Shown piece after piece: positions 25,541 through 33,898 of a stretch of DNA of 48,975 bases; the stretch's first letter is position 1; each line of letters opens with the position of its first letter. Location of the stretch: assembly GCA_902491535.1 (NCBI GenBank), contig CABUHS010000019.1, forward strand, positions 1 to 48,975, read 5' to 3'. Source of the stretch: an uncultured Eubacteriales bacterium. Its GTDB lineage: Bacteria > Bacillota > Clostridia > Oscillospirales > CAG-272. A model generated the notes under the pieces. That model saw only the letters and a list, made by a program, of their open reading frames with translations. It ran no database searches and was not told the DNA's origin. The translations under genes and the position numbers were made by a program.

Positions 25541-27946
25541 TTATGAGCCTGCAATCATTTTCATGAGACGGGTAAGGTCTTTTGCATTTGTTACCCCGTC
25601 TCCGTTAATATCAGACCCGCCGGGGACATCAACCTTTTCACCGGCAATAAATTTCATAAGACGGGTAAGATCTTTGGAGTTAACAATACCGTCACCATTG
25701 ACATCTCCGACAACGATAACAATAGGATCCGTATCAGGTACATCAGTATCTGAAACGATCGGATCTGTATCAATAGGTGCTTCGGTAACAGAGTCGGTTC
25801 CTGGATCAACTACAGGATCAGTTTCACGTCCGGAATCTGTATCAGTAGGTATTTCGGTATCAGACGGATCGGTTTCTGTTCCCGGATCAATAATAGGATC
25901 AGTTTCACGTCCGGAATCTGTATCAGTAGGTATTTCGGTATCAGACGGATCGGTTTCTGTTCCCGGATCAATAATAGGATCAGTTTCGCGTCCGGAATCT
26001 GTGTCGGTAGGAGTTTCTGTAACAGACGGATCTGCATTGGCAGCTTCAATACGCTGAGCTAAGATATTATTTGCTTCATTCCGATTCTCACAAAGAATTA
26101 AAGAATCAAGATAGAATACATCTCCCTCGTTCGCTTCTTCAAAAAAGTCAAATCGGATCATATTTATCCACGACTTCCAATAACTAAGTCTTGAAAGATC
26201 TATTACACAGCCGGTATATGAATCACTGCGCTCAAGCGGCACAGTTACCATCATATCACCGCTGGCTGCCGTTACATTATCTGCACAAAGAAACATTGTT
26301 GCCATGGAAGCAAGGGAAGAGTTCGAAAGAGGATTTTTATATGTCAGAACAGCATATTTATATGTATCTGCCGACAATGTATTTTCAGCAAGCGAATATT
26401 TTATATCAACATGGGGATCAAATCCGTTTGTGACATTAAGCTTTGCTGCGCGTTCCGTACTGTCGTATGATGCCTCTGAATTGTACTCGTTTTTAATATA
26501 TTTAAGCATTTCTCCGTCTTCAAATATAAGACGGGAAGCATCGTCCGAATAATAAATAGGCTGTGCAGGTGTAAATTCACCTTGTTCAGAGCGTTTCGGA
26601 CCATGTGAGAGAACAATAGCATTTATAACCGAACGTTCATTTCCGTCACTCGGTGTTCCCTGAAGCTTATACTCAGAGCCATCAAGTGTTACCATCGTTG
26701 CAGAACCGCCTCCGTCAAGCAGGAACGCATTTACAAGACCAAGTTCTTTTGCGAGATACGGCATCTGATTTATTCTGAAATATTTAGAAGATGATGTTGA
26801 CTCGACGCTGTCAAGTGTTAAAAACATAACAGTTCCGTCTGCAGTATAACCTACAATAGAAGTAGCATATAGATTGGTAAGATTGCAAGTATACTCATAG
26901 CAGTAATCTCCGTCTATTACGATCGGAATATGTCCGCCTGTTCCTTCCTGAATGTCACGAAGCTCGTCTGTATATTTGCCCCATTTATCGAACGTTTCAA
27001 CATTCAATGTAACCGAATCTCCGACGGCATATCTTCTGAGAGTTCTCATTTGGGCGCTTGTTCTGGAATTTCTGGAAGTAATTATAATTCGGTTTTCCTG
27101 CATAGTAGGATTATCGGTACTATCGGGTCCGTAAATTCCTGTAACTGTTCCGGTTATAGTCGTTCCGTGCTGTATCTTATAATCAGAATCGAAATCAATA
27201 ACTACTTCATAAGCATCGTCAAGCGCATAGTTGTTAAGACAGCCTTTATCCGTGTATACAACGGTAGCATTTTCAACAGGAAGTCTGTTTATAGCGTTCG
27301 TTTCAAGAGAAGAATTCTTTGTGTTGTTTTTAATAGTAACATTTACACCTGGATCGCACATAAACGGTACATAATCGCTTGTAACTCCGAAGGTGAGAAA
27401 ATCGCCTTCAAAAGGTGTTTCCTGTTCTATATGAGCGGAAGAAATTATTTCTCCGTCGCTGACATTGAAACCTCTGGGAAGCGTTACTGTCTTTTTCATA
27501 TTTTGCTTATATTCAATTCCGTTGTATACAATATCGTTCTGTCTTGCATGACAGTATCCTACCATCCAAAGATCGGCATTGATCGCAGCAATAACCTCTT
27601 TGCCTTCAGTGTTGTTTGCATTAAAATTCTTTACGATGGTAGATGTCGGTTTCTTCTCGTCAGAATATTTACCGGCGCTTACAACATCAAAATACAGGTC
27701 GGTCTGTGCAAGATCAAATTCTACAACGCTAAAATCCTTTGCGCCGTATGAAGAGTTCGACGGCAGGGAATAATAACTATAAGATACGCCGTCATACAGC
27801 GTCTGTGTTCTTGTCGGTTCCTGCCCGCTTACAGTTCTTACCTTATTATCATTATCGGCAGATACTGCACCGGTAAGTATAAAACATCCCGAAACAGTTG
27901 CTACGGCAGTTGCTACAGCTGCTGCTTTCCTTATAAATCCGGTCAT
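25541..27946 (-). CDS. Secreted phosphodiester glycosidase with dockerin
   Basis: The 801-residue protein starts with a signal peptide (FIRKAAAVATAVATVSG). A large domain follows whose core LVNAFLLDGGGSATMVTLDG and SDGNERSVINAIVLS match the phosphodiester glycosidase (NAGPA/DUF2233) family, which cleaves GlcNAc-phosphodiester linkages. A beta-rich region (about residues 470-640) may be a carbohydrate-binding module. Then comes an acidic repeat linker (27-residue units such as TDTDSGRETDPIIDPG) and a type I dockerin with two calcium-binding repeats, GDVNGDGIVNSKDLTRLMK and SDINGDGVTNAKDLTRLMK. The dockerin should bind a cohesin on a scaffoldin. ATG 27946 follows AAAGGAAG; an ATG 24 bases earlier is less likely. 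Confidence 0.85.
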   Translation of the reverse strand: MTGFIRKAAAVATAVATVSGCFILTGAVSADNDNKVRTVSGQEPTRTQTLYDGVSYSYYSLPSNSSYGAKDFSVVEFDLAQTDLYFDVVSAGKYSDEKKPTSTIVKNFNANNTEGKEVIAAINADLWMVGYCHARQNDIVYNGIEYKQNMKKTVTLPRGFNVSDGEIISSAHIEQETPFEGDFLTFGVTSDYVPFMCDPGVNVTIKNNTKNSSLETNAINRLPVENATVVYTDKGCLNNYALDDAYEVVIDFDSDYKIQHGTTITGTVTGIYGPDSTDNPTMQENRIIITSRNSRTSAQMRTLRRYAVGDSVTLNVETFDKWGKYTDELRDIQEGTGGHIPIVIDGDYCYEYTCNLTNLYATSIVGYTADGTVMFLTLDSVESTSSSKYFRINQMPYLAKELGLVNAFLLDGGGSATMVTLDGSEYKLQGTPSDGNERSVINAIVLSHGPKRSEQGEFTPAQPIYYSDDASRLIFEDGEMLKYIKNEYNSEASYDSTERAAKLNVTNGFDPHVDIKYSLAENTLSADTYKYAVLTYKNPLSNSSLASMATMFLCADNVTAASGDMMVTVPLERSDSYTGCVIDLSRLSYWKSWINMIRFDFFEEANEGDVFYLDSLILCENRNEANNILAQRIEAANADPSVTETPTDTDSGRETDPIIDPGTETDPSDTEIPTDTDSGRETDPIIDPGTETDPSDTEIPTDTDSGRETDPVVDPGTDSVTEAPIDTDPIVSDTDVPDTDPIVIVVGDVNGDGIVNSKDLTRLMKFIAGEKVDVPGGSDINGDGVTNAKDLTRLMKMIAGS
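25814..26033 (-). repeat. 81-bp tandem repeat encoding the acidic linker
   Basis: Two near-identical 81-base units (25814-25894 and 25895-25975) and a third, diverged partial unit (25976 to about 26033) encode a 27-residue Thr/Asp/Glu/Pro linker in the dockerin protein. The near-identity of the first two units points to recent duplication by slippage or unequal exchange. Confidence 0.9.
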
Positions 27947-28007
27947 ATTAAACTTCCTTTCTTTAAACACATGATTTATAATATAAAATAAACGTCATTA
28001 AATAATA

Positions 28008-28346
28008 TCAGTTCATCTTTTCGGACATTTTAGTTCCGCCCAAAACATGAAAATGAAGATGCTTAACGGTTTGACAAGCATCATCTCCGCAATTTGTGAT
28101 AACGCGATAACCGTTAGTTATACCTGCTTTGGCAACAAGTCCTGGTATTTTCTCGAAAATATAAGCAACTAAATCACTGTTTTCCGAAGATATACCGTCA
28201 ACCGATGTAATATGTGATTTAGGAATAACAAGAAAATGTACCGGAGCTTGAGGACTGATATCATAAAAAGCAAATATTTTATCATCCTCATAAAGTTTTT
28301 TCGACGGAATATTTCCGTCTACTATATCACAAAAAATGCAGCTCAT
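28008..28346 (-). CDS. HIT family nucleotide-binding protein (Hint-like)
   Basis: The 112-residue protein has the zinc pair of the HIT family, CIFCDIVDGNIPS (Cys3, Cys6), KLYEDDKIFAFYDISPQAP, FLVIPKSH and the HIT triad HLHFHVLGG. It resembles Hint enzymes, which hydrolyse aminoacyl- and phosphoramidate adenylates. ATG 28346 gives the standard N-terminus; AAGGAG lies 13 bases upstream, a loose spacing. The in-frame start further up (28394) would overlap a hairpin cluster. It is 61 bases upstream of the dockerin gene on the same strand. Confidence 0.88.
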   Translation of the reverse strand: MSCIFCDIVDGNIPSKKLYEDDKIFAFYDISPQAPVHFLVIPKSHITSVDGISSENSDLVAYIFEKIPGLVAKAGITNGYRVITNCGDDACQTVKHLHFHVLGGTKMSEKMN

Positions 28347-28385
28347 AAAGAATAATAATCTCCTTAAAAAATAAATCTGTTTAAA

Positions 28386-28452
28386 TAAAAGCAAGGCGCA
28401 AGCCTTGCTACGCAGCGAAGCTGCGACAAAACGGCGCAGATGTTTTGCTTTT
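28386..28452. repeat. Compact multi-hairpin element
   Basis: Outer arms TAAAAGCAA (28386-28394) and TTGCTTTTA (28444-28452) enclose three smaller inverted repeats: GCAAGGC/GCCTTGC, CGCAGC/GCTGCG and CAAAAC/GTTTTG. The GC content is well above the flanking DNA. It lies in the 365-base divergent region between the HIT and DUF1858 genes and looks like a REP-type palindromic element or a structured leader. No second copy was found in the window. Confidence 0.55.
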
Positions 28453-28567
28453 AATCATTCAATGTTTTCTCAGACTTTTACTAACCTTGTAAGATTATTA
28501 TATCATATAATATGATATATTTCAAGTACGTTTTTTTAACACAGACTAATAAAAAATTAAGTTTGTA

Positions 28568-28596
28568 TTGACAATAAAAAGCTTAGGATGTATAAT
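28568..28596 (+). promoter_or_regulatory. Consensus sigmaA promoter
   Basis: TTGACA (28568-28573), a 17-base spacer and TATAAT (28591-28596) match the vegetative consensus exactly. It lies about 115 bases upstream of the DUF1858 gene and likely drives it and trmK, the Nif3-like gene, and perhaps more. Confidence 0.85.
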
Positions 28597-28711
28597 AAGT
28601 ATAGGTAAAAATATACTTTTGCCGAATGACTGTCTTAATAACAGTTTAAAAGGTAATAATAAAAAAACAACAAGATCAACTGCATTTCAGAGTTGATGAA
28701 AGGATCAGAAA

Positions 28712-28921
28712 ATGAAAGTAACAAAAGAATCTCTTATTGGCGATGTTCTCGATAATGATGTTGAAACAGCTCAGTTTTTTATTGATATAGGAATGCACTG
28801 TCTCGGATGCCCCGCATCAAGAGGAGAGTCAATCGAGGCGGCATGTGATGTTCACGGTACAAACGCTGATGAACTTATAAATAAAATCAACGCATTTCTC
28901 GAAGCAAAAGAAGCAAACTAA
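28712..28921 (+). CDS. DUF1858 redox-disulfide domain protein
   Basis: The 69-residue protein is a stand-alone DUF1858 domain: ESLIGDVLDNDVETAQFF, then GMHCLGCPAS with a CxxC pair, and a helical C-terminus. The family includes the hybrid-cluster-protein-associated disulfide domain and the N-terminus of ScdA-type iron-sulfur repair proteins. A redox or cluster-related role is likely; the partner is unknown. RBS GAAAGGA precedes ATG 28712. It is the first gene after a perfect sigmaA promoter. Confidence 0.85.
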   Translation: MKVTKESLIGDVLDNDVETAQFFIDIGMHCLGCPASRGESIEAACDVHGTNADELINKINAFLEAKEAN

Positions 28922-28930
28922 GGATTGGTT

Positions 28931-29695
28931 TTGAACCTTAAAATAAGTAAAAGACTTATCTGTGCAGCCGAAATGGCAGGAACAGCAAAAATTCTTGCAG
29001 ATATCGGAACGGATCATGCGTATTTGCCAATCCATATGCTTCTCCACAAAAGAATTGAAAATGCGATTGTTACGGATATAAATTCCGGACCTCTTAAAAG
29101 AGCGAAAAAAAACGCTGTATTATACGGCGTAAGTGACAAAATAAAGCCGATACTTACAGACGGTTTAAACGGCGTCGAGCGTTTTTCGCCCGACGTTATC
29201 GTTATTGCCGGAATGGGCGGCGAACTTATTGCCCGTATAATCTCCGAAGCCGATTTTCTTAAAGATGAAAAGTCCAGGTTAGTACTTCAACCGATGACAA
29301 AACCTGAAATTTTGAGAAAAGAGCTTATAAAAAACGGTTTTTCGATATCCGAAGAGAAACTTGTGTCTGACGGAAAGCTTTATGTTCTTATTTCGGCACA
29401 ATTTAACGGACAGCCGGATCCATATACCGAGGCAGAACTGCTCGTCGGAAAAAAAGAACATTTCAGCTGTGATCTGCTTTTTGAGGAACATGTTTCCGGA
29501 ATACTCAAAAGAACCGTAAGCAGTCTAAACGGAATTTCCTGTTCTTCACAAGCAGAAAAACATACGGACACTATCAAAAAACAAGAGGAAATCATCTGTG
29601 AACTGTATCGTATGCTCAGTGACAGTAAAGCTTACGATCGTTTCACGGAAGAAATAAAAAAACATAAAGATGACAACGCTTTCAGAACTTTATAA
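28931..29695 (+). CDS. trmK: tRNA (adenine-22-N1)-methyltransferase
   Basis: The 254-residue methyltransferase has SAM motif I ADIGTDHAYLPIHML, motif II IVTDINSGPLKRAKKN, and the TrmK-type motif IVIAGMGGELIARI, followed by a Glu/Lys-rich coiled C-terminal helix. It methylates N1 of adenine 22 in tRNA. TTG 28931 was taken as start because the AAGGA overlapping the preceding stop is seven bases away; TTG 28925 is too close. The end overlaps the Nif3-like gene by 26 bases, implying co-translation, a pairing common in Firmicutes. Confidence 0.9.
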   Translation: MNLKISKRLICAAEMAGTAKILADIGTDHAYLPIHMLLHKRIENAIVTDINSGPLKRAKKNAVLYGVSDKIKPILTDGLNGVERFSPDVIVIAGMGGELIARIISEADFLKDEKSRLVLQPMTKPEILRKELIKNGFSISEEKLVSDGKLYVLISAQFNGQPDPYTEAELLVGKKEHFSCDLLFEEHVSGILKRTVSSLNGISCSSQAEKHTDTIKKQEEIICELYRMLSDSKAYDRFTEEIKKHKDDNAFRTL

Positions 29696-30431
29696 ATCAC
29701 TAGAAAATATAATCCCCAGTGAGCTTTCATGCAGTTGGGATAACGACGGCCTAATGGTGTCAGGCGATACAGAAAAAACGGTAAAAAAAGCGCTTATAGC
29801 GCTTGACGCAACTAATTCGGTAATCGAATATGCTATCGAAATAAATGCAGATGTTATTATAACACATCACCCGCTTATTTTCAGTCCGATTCGGTCTCTT
29901 GTTTCGCCAAAACTCATTACTCTTGTAAAAAAAGGTATTTCCGTACTGTCTTTCCATACAAGACTCGATGCTTTGGACGAAGGAGTTAATTCTGCACTTG
30001 CGGCCAAGCTTTGCATTGAAAATACTGAAGCGTTATCTTCTGAACTCGGGCTTATCGGCGATGCTCACACCGAAATATCGGTAAATGATTATGCCGAATT
30101 TGTATGTAAAGCACTAGGATGTGATGCTGTTTCATTCATACCATCAGAAAAAACAGTCAGACGTGTAGCGGTTGTCGGAGGAAGCGGAAAAGATTATATT
30201 GATGACGCCGTCAGACACGGCGCTGATGTTTTTGTAACCGGAGAATCCGGATATCATTCGATGTGCGATGCCGCAGATATGGGATTACATGTAATTGACG
30301 CAGGGCATTACGAAACCGAGCAGCCTGTATGCGAAGTTTTAAACGATTTTATCCGCAGGATTGATCCTGACATAAAAACATTTGTATATGAAAGCAAAAG
30401 AATCAGACACAAAGCTCTTCCGTTAAGATAA
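29670..30431 (+). CDS. Nif3-like dinuclear metal protein
   Basis: The 253-residue protein has the NIF3/YqfO start SWDNDGLMVSGD, metal ligands in ITHHPLIFSPIR, FHTRLDALDEGVN, and the C-terminal VTGESGYHSMCDA and DAGHYETEQP with ligand His and Glu. It is the short version without the middle domain. The family is often labelled GTP cyclohydrolase I type 2, but enzymatic activity is uncertain. Its gene overlaps trmK. Confidence 0.88.
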   Translation: MTTLSELYKSLENIIPSELSCSWDNDGLMVSGDTEKTVKKALIALDATNSVIEYAIEINADVIITHHPLIFSPIRSLVSPKLITLVKKGISVLSFHTRLDALDEGVNSALAAKLCIENTEALSSELGLIGDAHTEISVNDYAEFVCKALGCDAVSFIPSEKTVRRVAVVGGSGKDYIDDAVRHGADVFVTGESGYHSMCDAADMGLHVIDAGHYETEQPVCEVLNDFIRRIDPDIKTFVYESKRIRHKALPLR

Positions 30432-30475
30432 AGCGGCGCTGAGTTTTTTCTGGAACGGAGGGAACAAAATTACAT

Positions 30476-32227
30476 ATGCGTAAGACAAAAATAATATGTA
30501 CACTCGGCCCGTCATCTGAGACCGAAGATTCAATACGGCGTATGATACTCGCCGGCATGGATGTTGCAAGGCTGAATTTTTCACATGGAGATCATGAAAG
30601 CCACAAAACCAAAGCTGATTTAGTAAAAAAACTCAGGGAAGAACTCGGCGTTCATACAGCTCTCCTGCTCGATACAAAAGGGCCGGAAATACGTCTGAAA
30701 AAATTTCGCGAAAAAAAAGTAACCCTAAATGCCGGACAAAAATTCACGCTTATGCTCGGAACCGATGAAGACGGCGACCAAACCGGAGTTGCAATAACAT
30801 ATGACGGATTGTATAAAGACGTAAAGCAGGGAAACATAATCCTTATTGACGACGGTCTTATAGAATTAAAAGTAGATTCATGTACGGAAAATGCAATTGA
30901 GTGTACTGTTATAAACGGCGGAACAGTTTCAAATCAAAAAGGAATAAATATTCCCGGAGTCAGACTCACAATTCCTTTTTTAAATCAAAAAGACAGAGAG
31001 GATATTGCATTCGGCGCAAGAGAAGGATTTGATTTTATTGCGGCATCTTTTACACAGTGCGCTGACGACATTAATCTCGTACGTCACGAGCTTGAAAAGA
31101 ACGGCGGAAAAAACACACGTATAATAGCTAAAATAGAAAATGCAGCCGGTGTTGAAAATATAGATGAAATACTTGCAGTAGCTGACGGTATTATGGTAGC
31201 GCGCGGCGATCTCGGCGCTGAGATCGCATTTGAAGAGATACCGATCATTCAGAAACGCCTTATATCTAAATGCTATAACGACGGTAAACAGGTCATAACG
31301 GCAACTCAGATGCTTGAGAGCATGACTCATCAGCCTCGCCCTACACGTGCGGAAATCACCGATGTAGCAAATGCAATATTTGACGGGACAAGCGCAATCA
31401 TGCTTTCCGGAGAGACCGCAAACGGACTTTATCCTATAGAAGCAGTTGAGACCATGGCAAAAATTGCAGAAAGAACCGAACAGGACATAGATTACGGCAA
31501 GCGGTTTTCAAATATACGTGTAAGCGGTTTCTCAGATGTCCCCAGAGCAATTTCGCACGCAACATGTACTACAGCAAACGATCTGAATGCAGCTGCAATA
31601 ATAACCGTTACGAAATCTGGCCGTACCGCACGTATGCTGAGCAGATTCCGTCCTGCAACTCCTATAATAGGATGTTCCCCCGATCCGCAGATATGCCGTC
31701 ACATGAATATGTCATGGGGAATTACACCGCTTTTGATTGAAGAAAAAACAAGTACAGATGATCTTCTTGCGCATACAATTGAAATAACATCAAAACACGG
31801 CCTTGTAAATCACGGAGATGTTGTCGTAATTACAGCCGGAATCCCCCTCGGAGTTTCAGGGACAACAAACATGATGAAGGTGCAGATTGTCGGAAATGTT
31901 CTTGTCAGCGGAATAGGAATAGGAGAGGGAACAGCTTGCGGGAATTTATGCGTCTGCAAAAACGAAGATGAAGCCATCGAGAAATTTAAAGACGGAGATA
32001 TTCTTGTTATTCCGTTTGCAACACAAAAAATAATCGGTATACTGAAAAAATCAAGCGCAATCATATGCGAACATTCCGATGCCGGATCTTATGCCGCTGT
32101 TGTCGGGCAAGTTCTCGGACGTCCCGTAATAGTCGGAGCTGCCGGGGCAACAAAAATACTCCATTCAGGGACCGCAGTAACAGTTGACAGTAAAAAAGGG
32201 CTTGTTTTTTGCAGCGGTAACGGATAA
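30476..32227 (+). CDS. pyk: Pyruvate kinase
   Basis: The 583-residue enzyme turns phosphoenolpyruvate and ADP into pyruvate and ATP. The start is KIICTLGPSSETED, followed by ARLNFSHGDHE, the active-site LDTKGPEIR, IIAKIENAAG and MVARGDLGAEI, and MLESMTHQPRPTRAE. The C-terminal 100 residues form the extra PEP-utiliser-like domain of Firmicute enzymes. There the usual SHAAVVG is SYAAVVG (Tyr539), losing the phosphohistidine-type His. RBS GGAGGGAA lies 12 bases upstream of ATG 30476. Confidence 0.95.
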   Translation: MRKTKIICTLGPSSETEDSIRRMILAGMDVARLNFSHGDHESHKTKADLVKKLREELGVHTALLLDTKGPEIRLKKFREKKVTLNAGQKFTLMLGTDEDGDQTGVAITYDGLYKDVKQGNIILIDDGLIELKVDSCTENAIECTVINGGTVSNQKGINIPGVRLTIPFLNQKDREDIAFGAREGFDFIAASFTQCADDINLVRHELEKNGGKNTRIIAKIENAAGVENIDEILAVADGIMVARGDLGAEIAFEEIPIIQKRLISKCYNDGKQVITATQMLESMTHQPRPTRAEITDVANAIFDGTSAIMLSGETANGLYPIEAVETMAKIAERTEQDIDYGKRFSNIRVSGFSDVPRAISHATCTTANDLNAAAIITVTKSGRTARMLSRFRPATPIIGCSPDPQICRHMNMSWGITPLLIEEKTSTDDLLAHTIEITSKHGLVNHGDVVVITAGIPLGVSGTTNMMKVQIVGNVLVSGIGIGEGTACGNLCVCKNEDEAIEKFKDGDILVIPFATQKIIGILKKSSAIICEHSDAGSYAAVVGQVLGRPVIVGAAGATKILHSGTAVTVDSKKGLVFCSGNG

Positions 32228-32290
32228 CAATCAAAAAATAAACTTTATATGTAATATAATAGCTCTGATAAATTAGGAGGATAATATAAA

Positions 32291-33406
32291 TTGATCATTC
32301 AATTAGATGAAGCCAAAAGAACGCTGACCGAAATGAAAGATAAAATCATTGATCTCGGTTCGGCACTCAGAATAGATGAACTCAAAAAATCAATAGAGGA
32401 GCTTGAAGCACAAACTTCTAACGAAAATTTCTGGAATGATACTGCAATTTCAAGCAAGGTACTCAAAGAAATAAAAACAAAAAAGGATACTGTTGATAGA
32501 TATACTCAACTTCAAAACCGCCTTGATGATACACTCGTACTTATTGAAATGGGCATTGAGGAAAACGATGAAAGCATAACAGACGAAGTTCTATCAGAAG
32601 TAAAAGCTATTGTAGATGATGAAGCTTCGCAGCGAATTGAGGTTCTTCTGTCGGGTGAATACGATCAGAATAATGCTATTCTGTCTTTCCATCCCGGCGC
32701 GGGCGGCACCGAAGCTCAAGACTGGGCTCAAATGCTTTACAGAATGTATGTCCGTTGGGGAGAACGTCACAATTTTAATGTAAAACTTCTTGACTGGCTT
32801 GACGGCGATGAAGCAGGAATAAAAAGTGCGACCATAAGAATAGAAGGCATGAACGCATACGGTTATTTAAAAAGTGAAAACGGCGTTCACAGACTTGTAA
32901 GAGTATCTCCGTTCGATTCATCAGGACGCAGACATACATCTTTTGCATCGGTCGAGGTAATGCCGGAATTCAATGACGACAACGGGAAAATTGAGTTGCG
33001 TGATGAAGATCTTGAAATAACAGCACACCGTTCAAGCGGTGCAGGCGGACAGCACATAAACAAAACAGATTCTGCTATCCGTATTGTTCATATTCCCACA
33101 GGAATTACCGTAGGATGTCAGACAGAGAGAAGTCAGCTTCAGAATAAAGAGACCGCCCTTAAAATGCTCAAATCAAAGCTTCTTGAAATCAAACAGCGTG
33201 AAAAGCTTGATAAAATAGAAGATATTCAGGGAATCAAAACAAATATTGAATGGGGCGCACAAATTCGTTCATACGTTTTTATGCCGTATACACTTGCCAA
33301 AGATACAAGAACCGGTTATGAAGACGGAAATATTTCAGCTGTAATGGATGGAGACATCGACGGTTTCATAAACGCATATCTTAAATATAACGCATCTAAA
33401 AATTAA
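32291..33406 (+). CDS. prfB: Peptide chain release factor 2, no frameshift
   Basis: The 371-residue protein has the RF2 stop-codon reader VSPFDSSGRRHTSF (SPF), the peptidyl-hydrolysis motif SGAGGQHINK (GGQ), and the coiled N-domain. It ends translation at UAA and UGA. Most bacteria read through a UGA near codon 25 by programmed +1 frameshifting. Here the frame is open from the TTG start (32291, RBS TAGGAGGA) through the corresponding region DLGSALRIDELKK, so the autoregulatory frameshift is absent. Confidence 0.95.
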   Translation: MIIQLDEAKRTLTEMKDKIIDLGSALRIDELKKSIEELEAQTSNENFWNDTAISSKVLKEIKTKKDTVDRYTQLQNRLDDTLVLIEMGIEENDESITDEVLSEVKAIVDDEASQRIEVLLSGEYDQNNAILSFHPGAGGTEAQDWAQMLYRMYVRWGERHNFNVKLLDWLDGDEAGIKSATIRIEGMNAYGYLKSENGVHRLVRVSPFDSSGRRHTSFASVEVMPEFNDDNGKIELRDEDLEITAHRSSGAGGQHINKTDSAIRIVHIPTGITVGCQTERSQLQNKETALKMLKSKLLEIKQREKLDKIEDIQGIKTNIEWGAQIRSYVFMPYTLAKDTRTGYEDGNISAVMDGDIDGFINAYLKYNASKN

Positions 33407-33446
33407 TAAGCTTACGTCTTTCAACCCTAAAACGGAGGTCTTGATA

Positions 33447-33812
33447 ATGAATCACACCTATTCAGACAAAAAATCAATCTCATATATCTCATCTGTCGCA
33501 TTATTGGTTTATTCTATCGGAGCGTTGATCGGTTCTATTCTATGTGTTATCGCAAAAAAGAAAACAACAGCCTCAATATTTCTTGCACTTTCAGGAGTTA
33601 CTGCTGCTATGGGCGGATTAATGATATATACGCTCCGCGCCCAGGAGCGTTCCGTACACTTCCGTTGCCCGGAAGATTACTTTGAAAACTTCGATGATAT
33701 GTGTGATGCACATGAATTTGATAAATTTGAGAAATACGACGAAGATGAACCTGCAGATCCGTATGTTATCCCTGTGGACGATACAGTAAACGAAGACGAA
33801 TTCAAAAGCTAA
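33447..33812 (+). CDS. Small membrane protein with acidic tail
   Basis: The 121-residue protein has two membrane helices (about residues 14-36 and 42-62) and then an acidic cytoplasmic or external tail rich in Asp/Glu, with RCPEDYFENFDDMCDA carrying two Cys. No family is recognised. ATG 33447 is placed seven bases after GGAGGT. It lies between prfB and a terminator hairpin. Confidence 0.65.
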   Translation: MNHTYSDKKSISYISSVALLVYSIGALIGSILCVIAKKKTTASIFLALSGVTAAMGGLMIYTLRAQERSVHFRCPEDYFENFDDMCDAHEFDKFEKYDEDEPADPYVIPVDDTVNEDEFKS

Positions 33813-33818
33813 CACGAT

Positions 33819-33854
33819 ACAAGTGCGCCCAATGTTCGAATTGGGCGCACTTGT
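33819..33854 (+). terminator. Hairpin after the small membrane-protein gene
   Basis: ACAAGTGCGCCCAAT and ATTGGGCGCACTTGT (15-base perfect arms) flank a six-base loop directly after the stop. The T-run is weak, but the stem is strong. Confidence 0.7.
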
Positions 33855-33898
33855 AATTAGAAAATTAACAATTTATTTTTTATGTAAGGAGTTATGTT

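Noticed and set aside
25563..26057. + strand open frame rich in Ser/Val/Gly
   Set aside because: It is antisense to the acidic repeat linker and dockerin; repeats on one strand give a long open frame on the other. It has no RBS and no family.
26930..27751. + strand 273-codon open frame
   Set aside because: Antisense to the phosphodiester glycosidase domain; no RBS, and amino acid composition is unlike a real protein.
28500..28525. AT palindrome ATATCATATAATATGATATA as an operator
   Set aside because: Very AT-rich symmetrical stretch in an AT-rich spacer; no link to a gene start or promoter.
32291..32400. Programmed frameshift site in prfB
   Set aside because: No in-frame stop is present in the first 50 codons; the frame is continuous.
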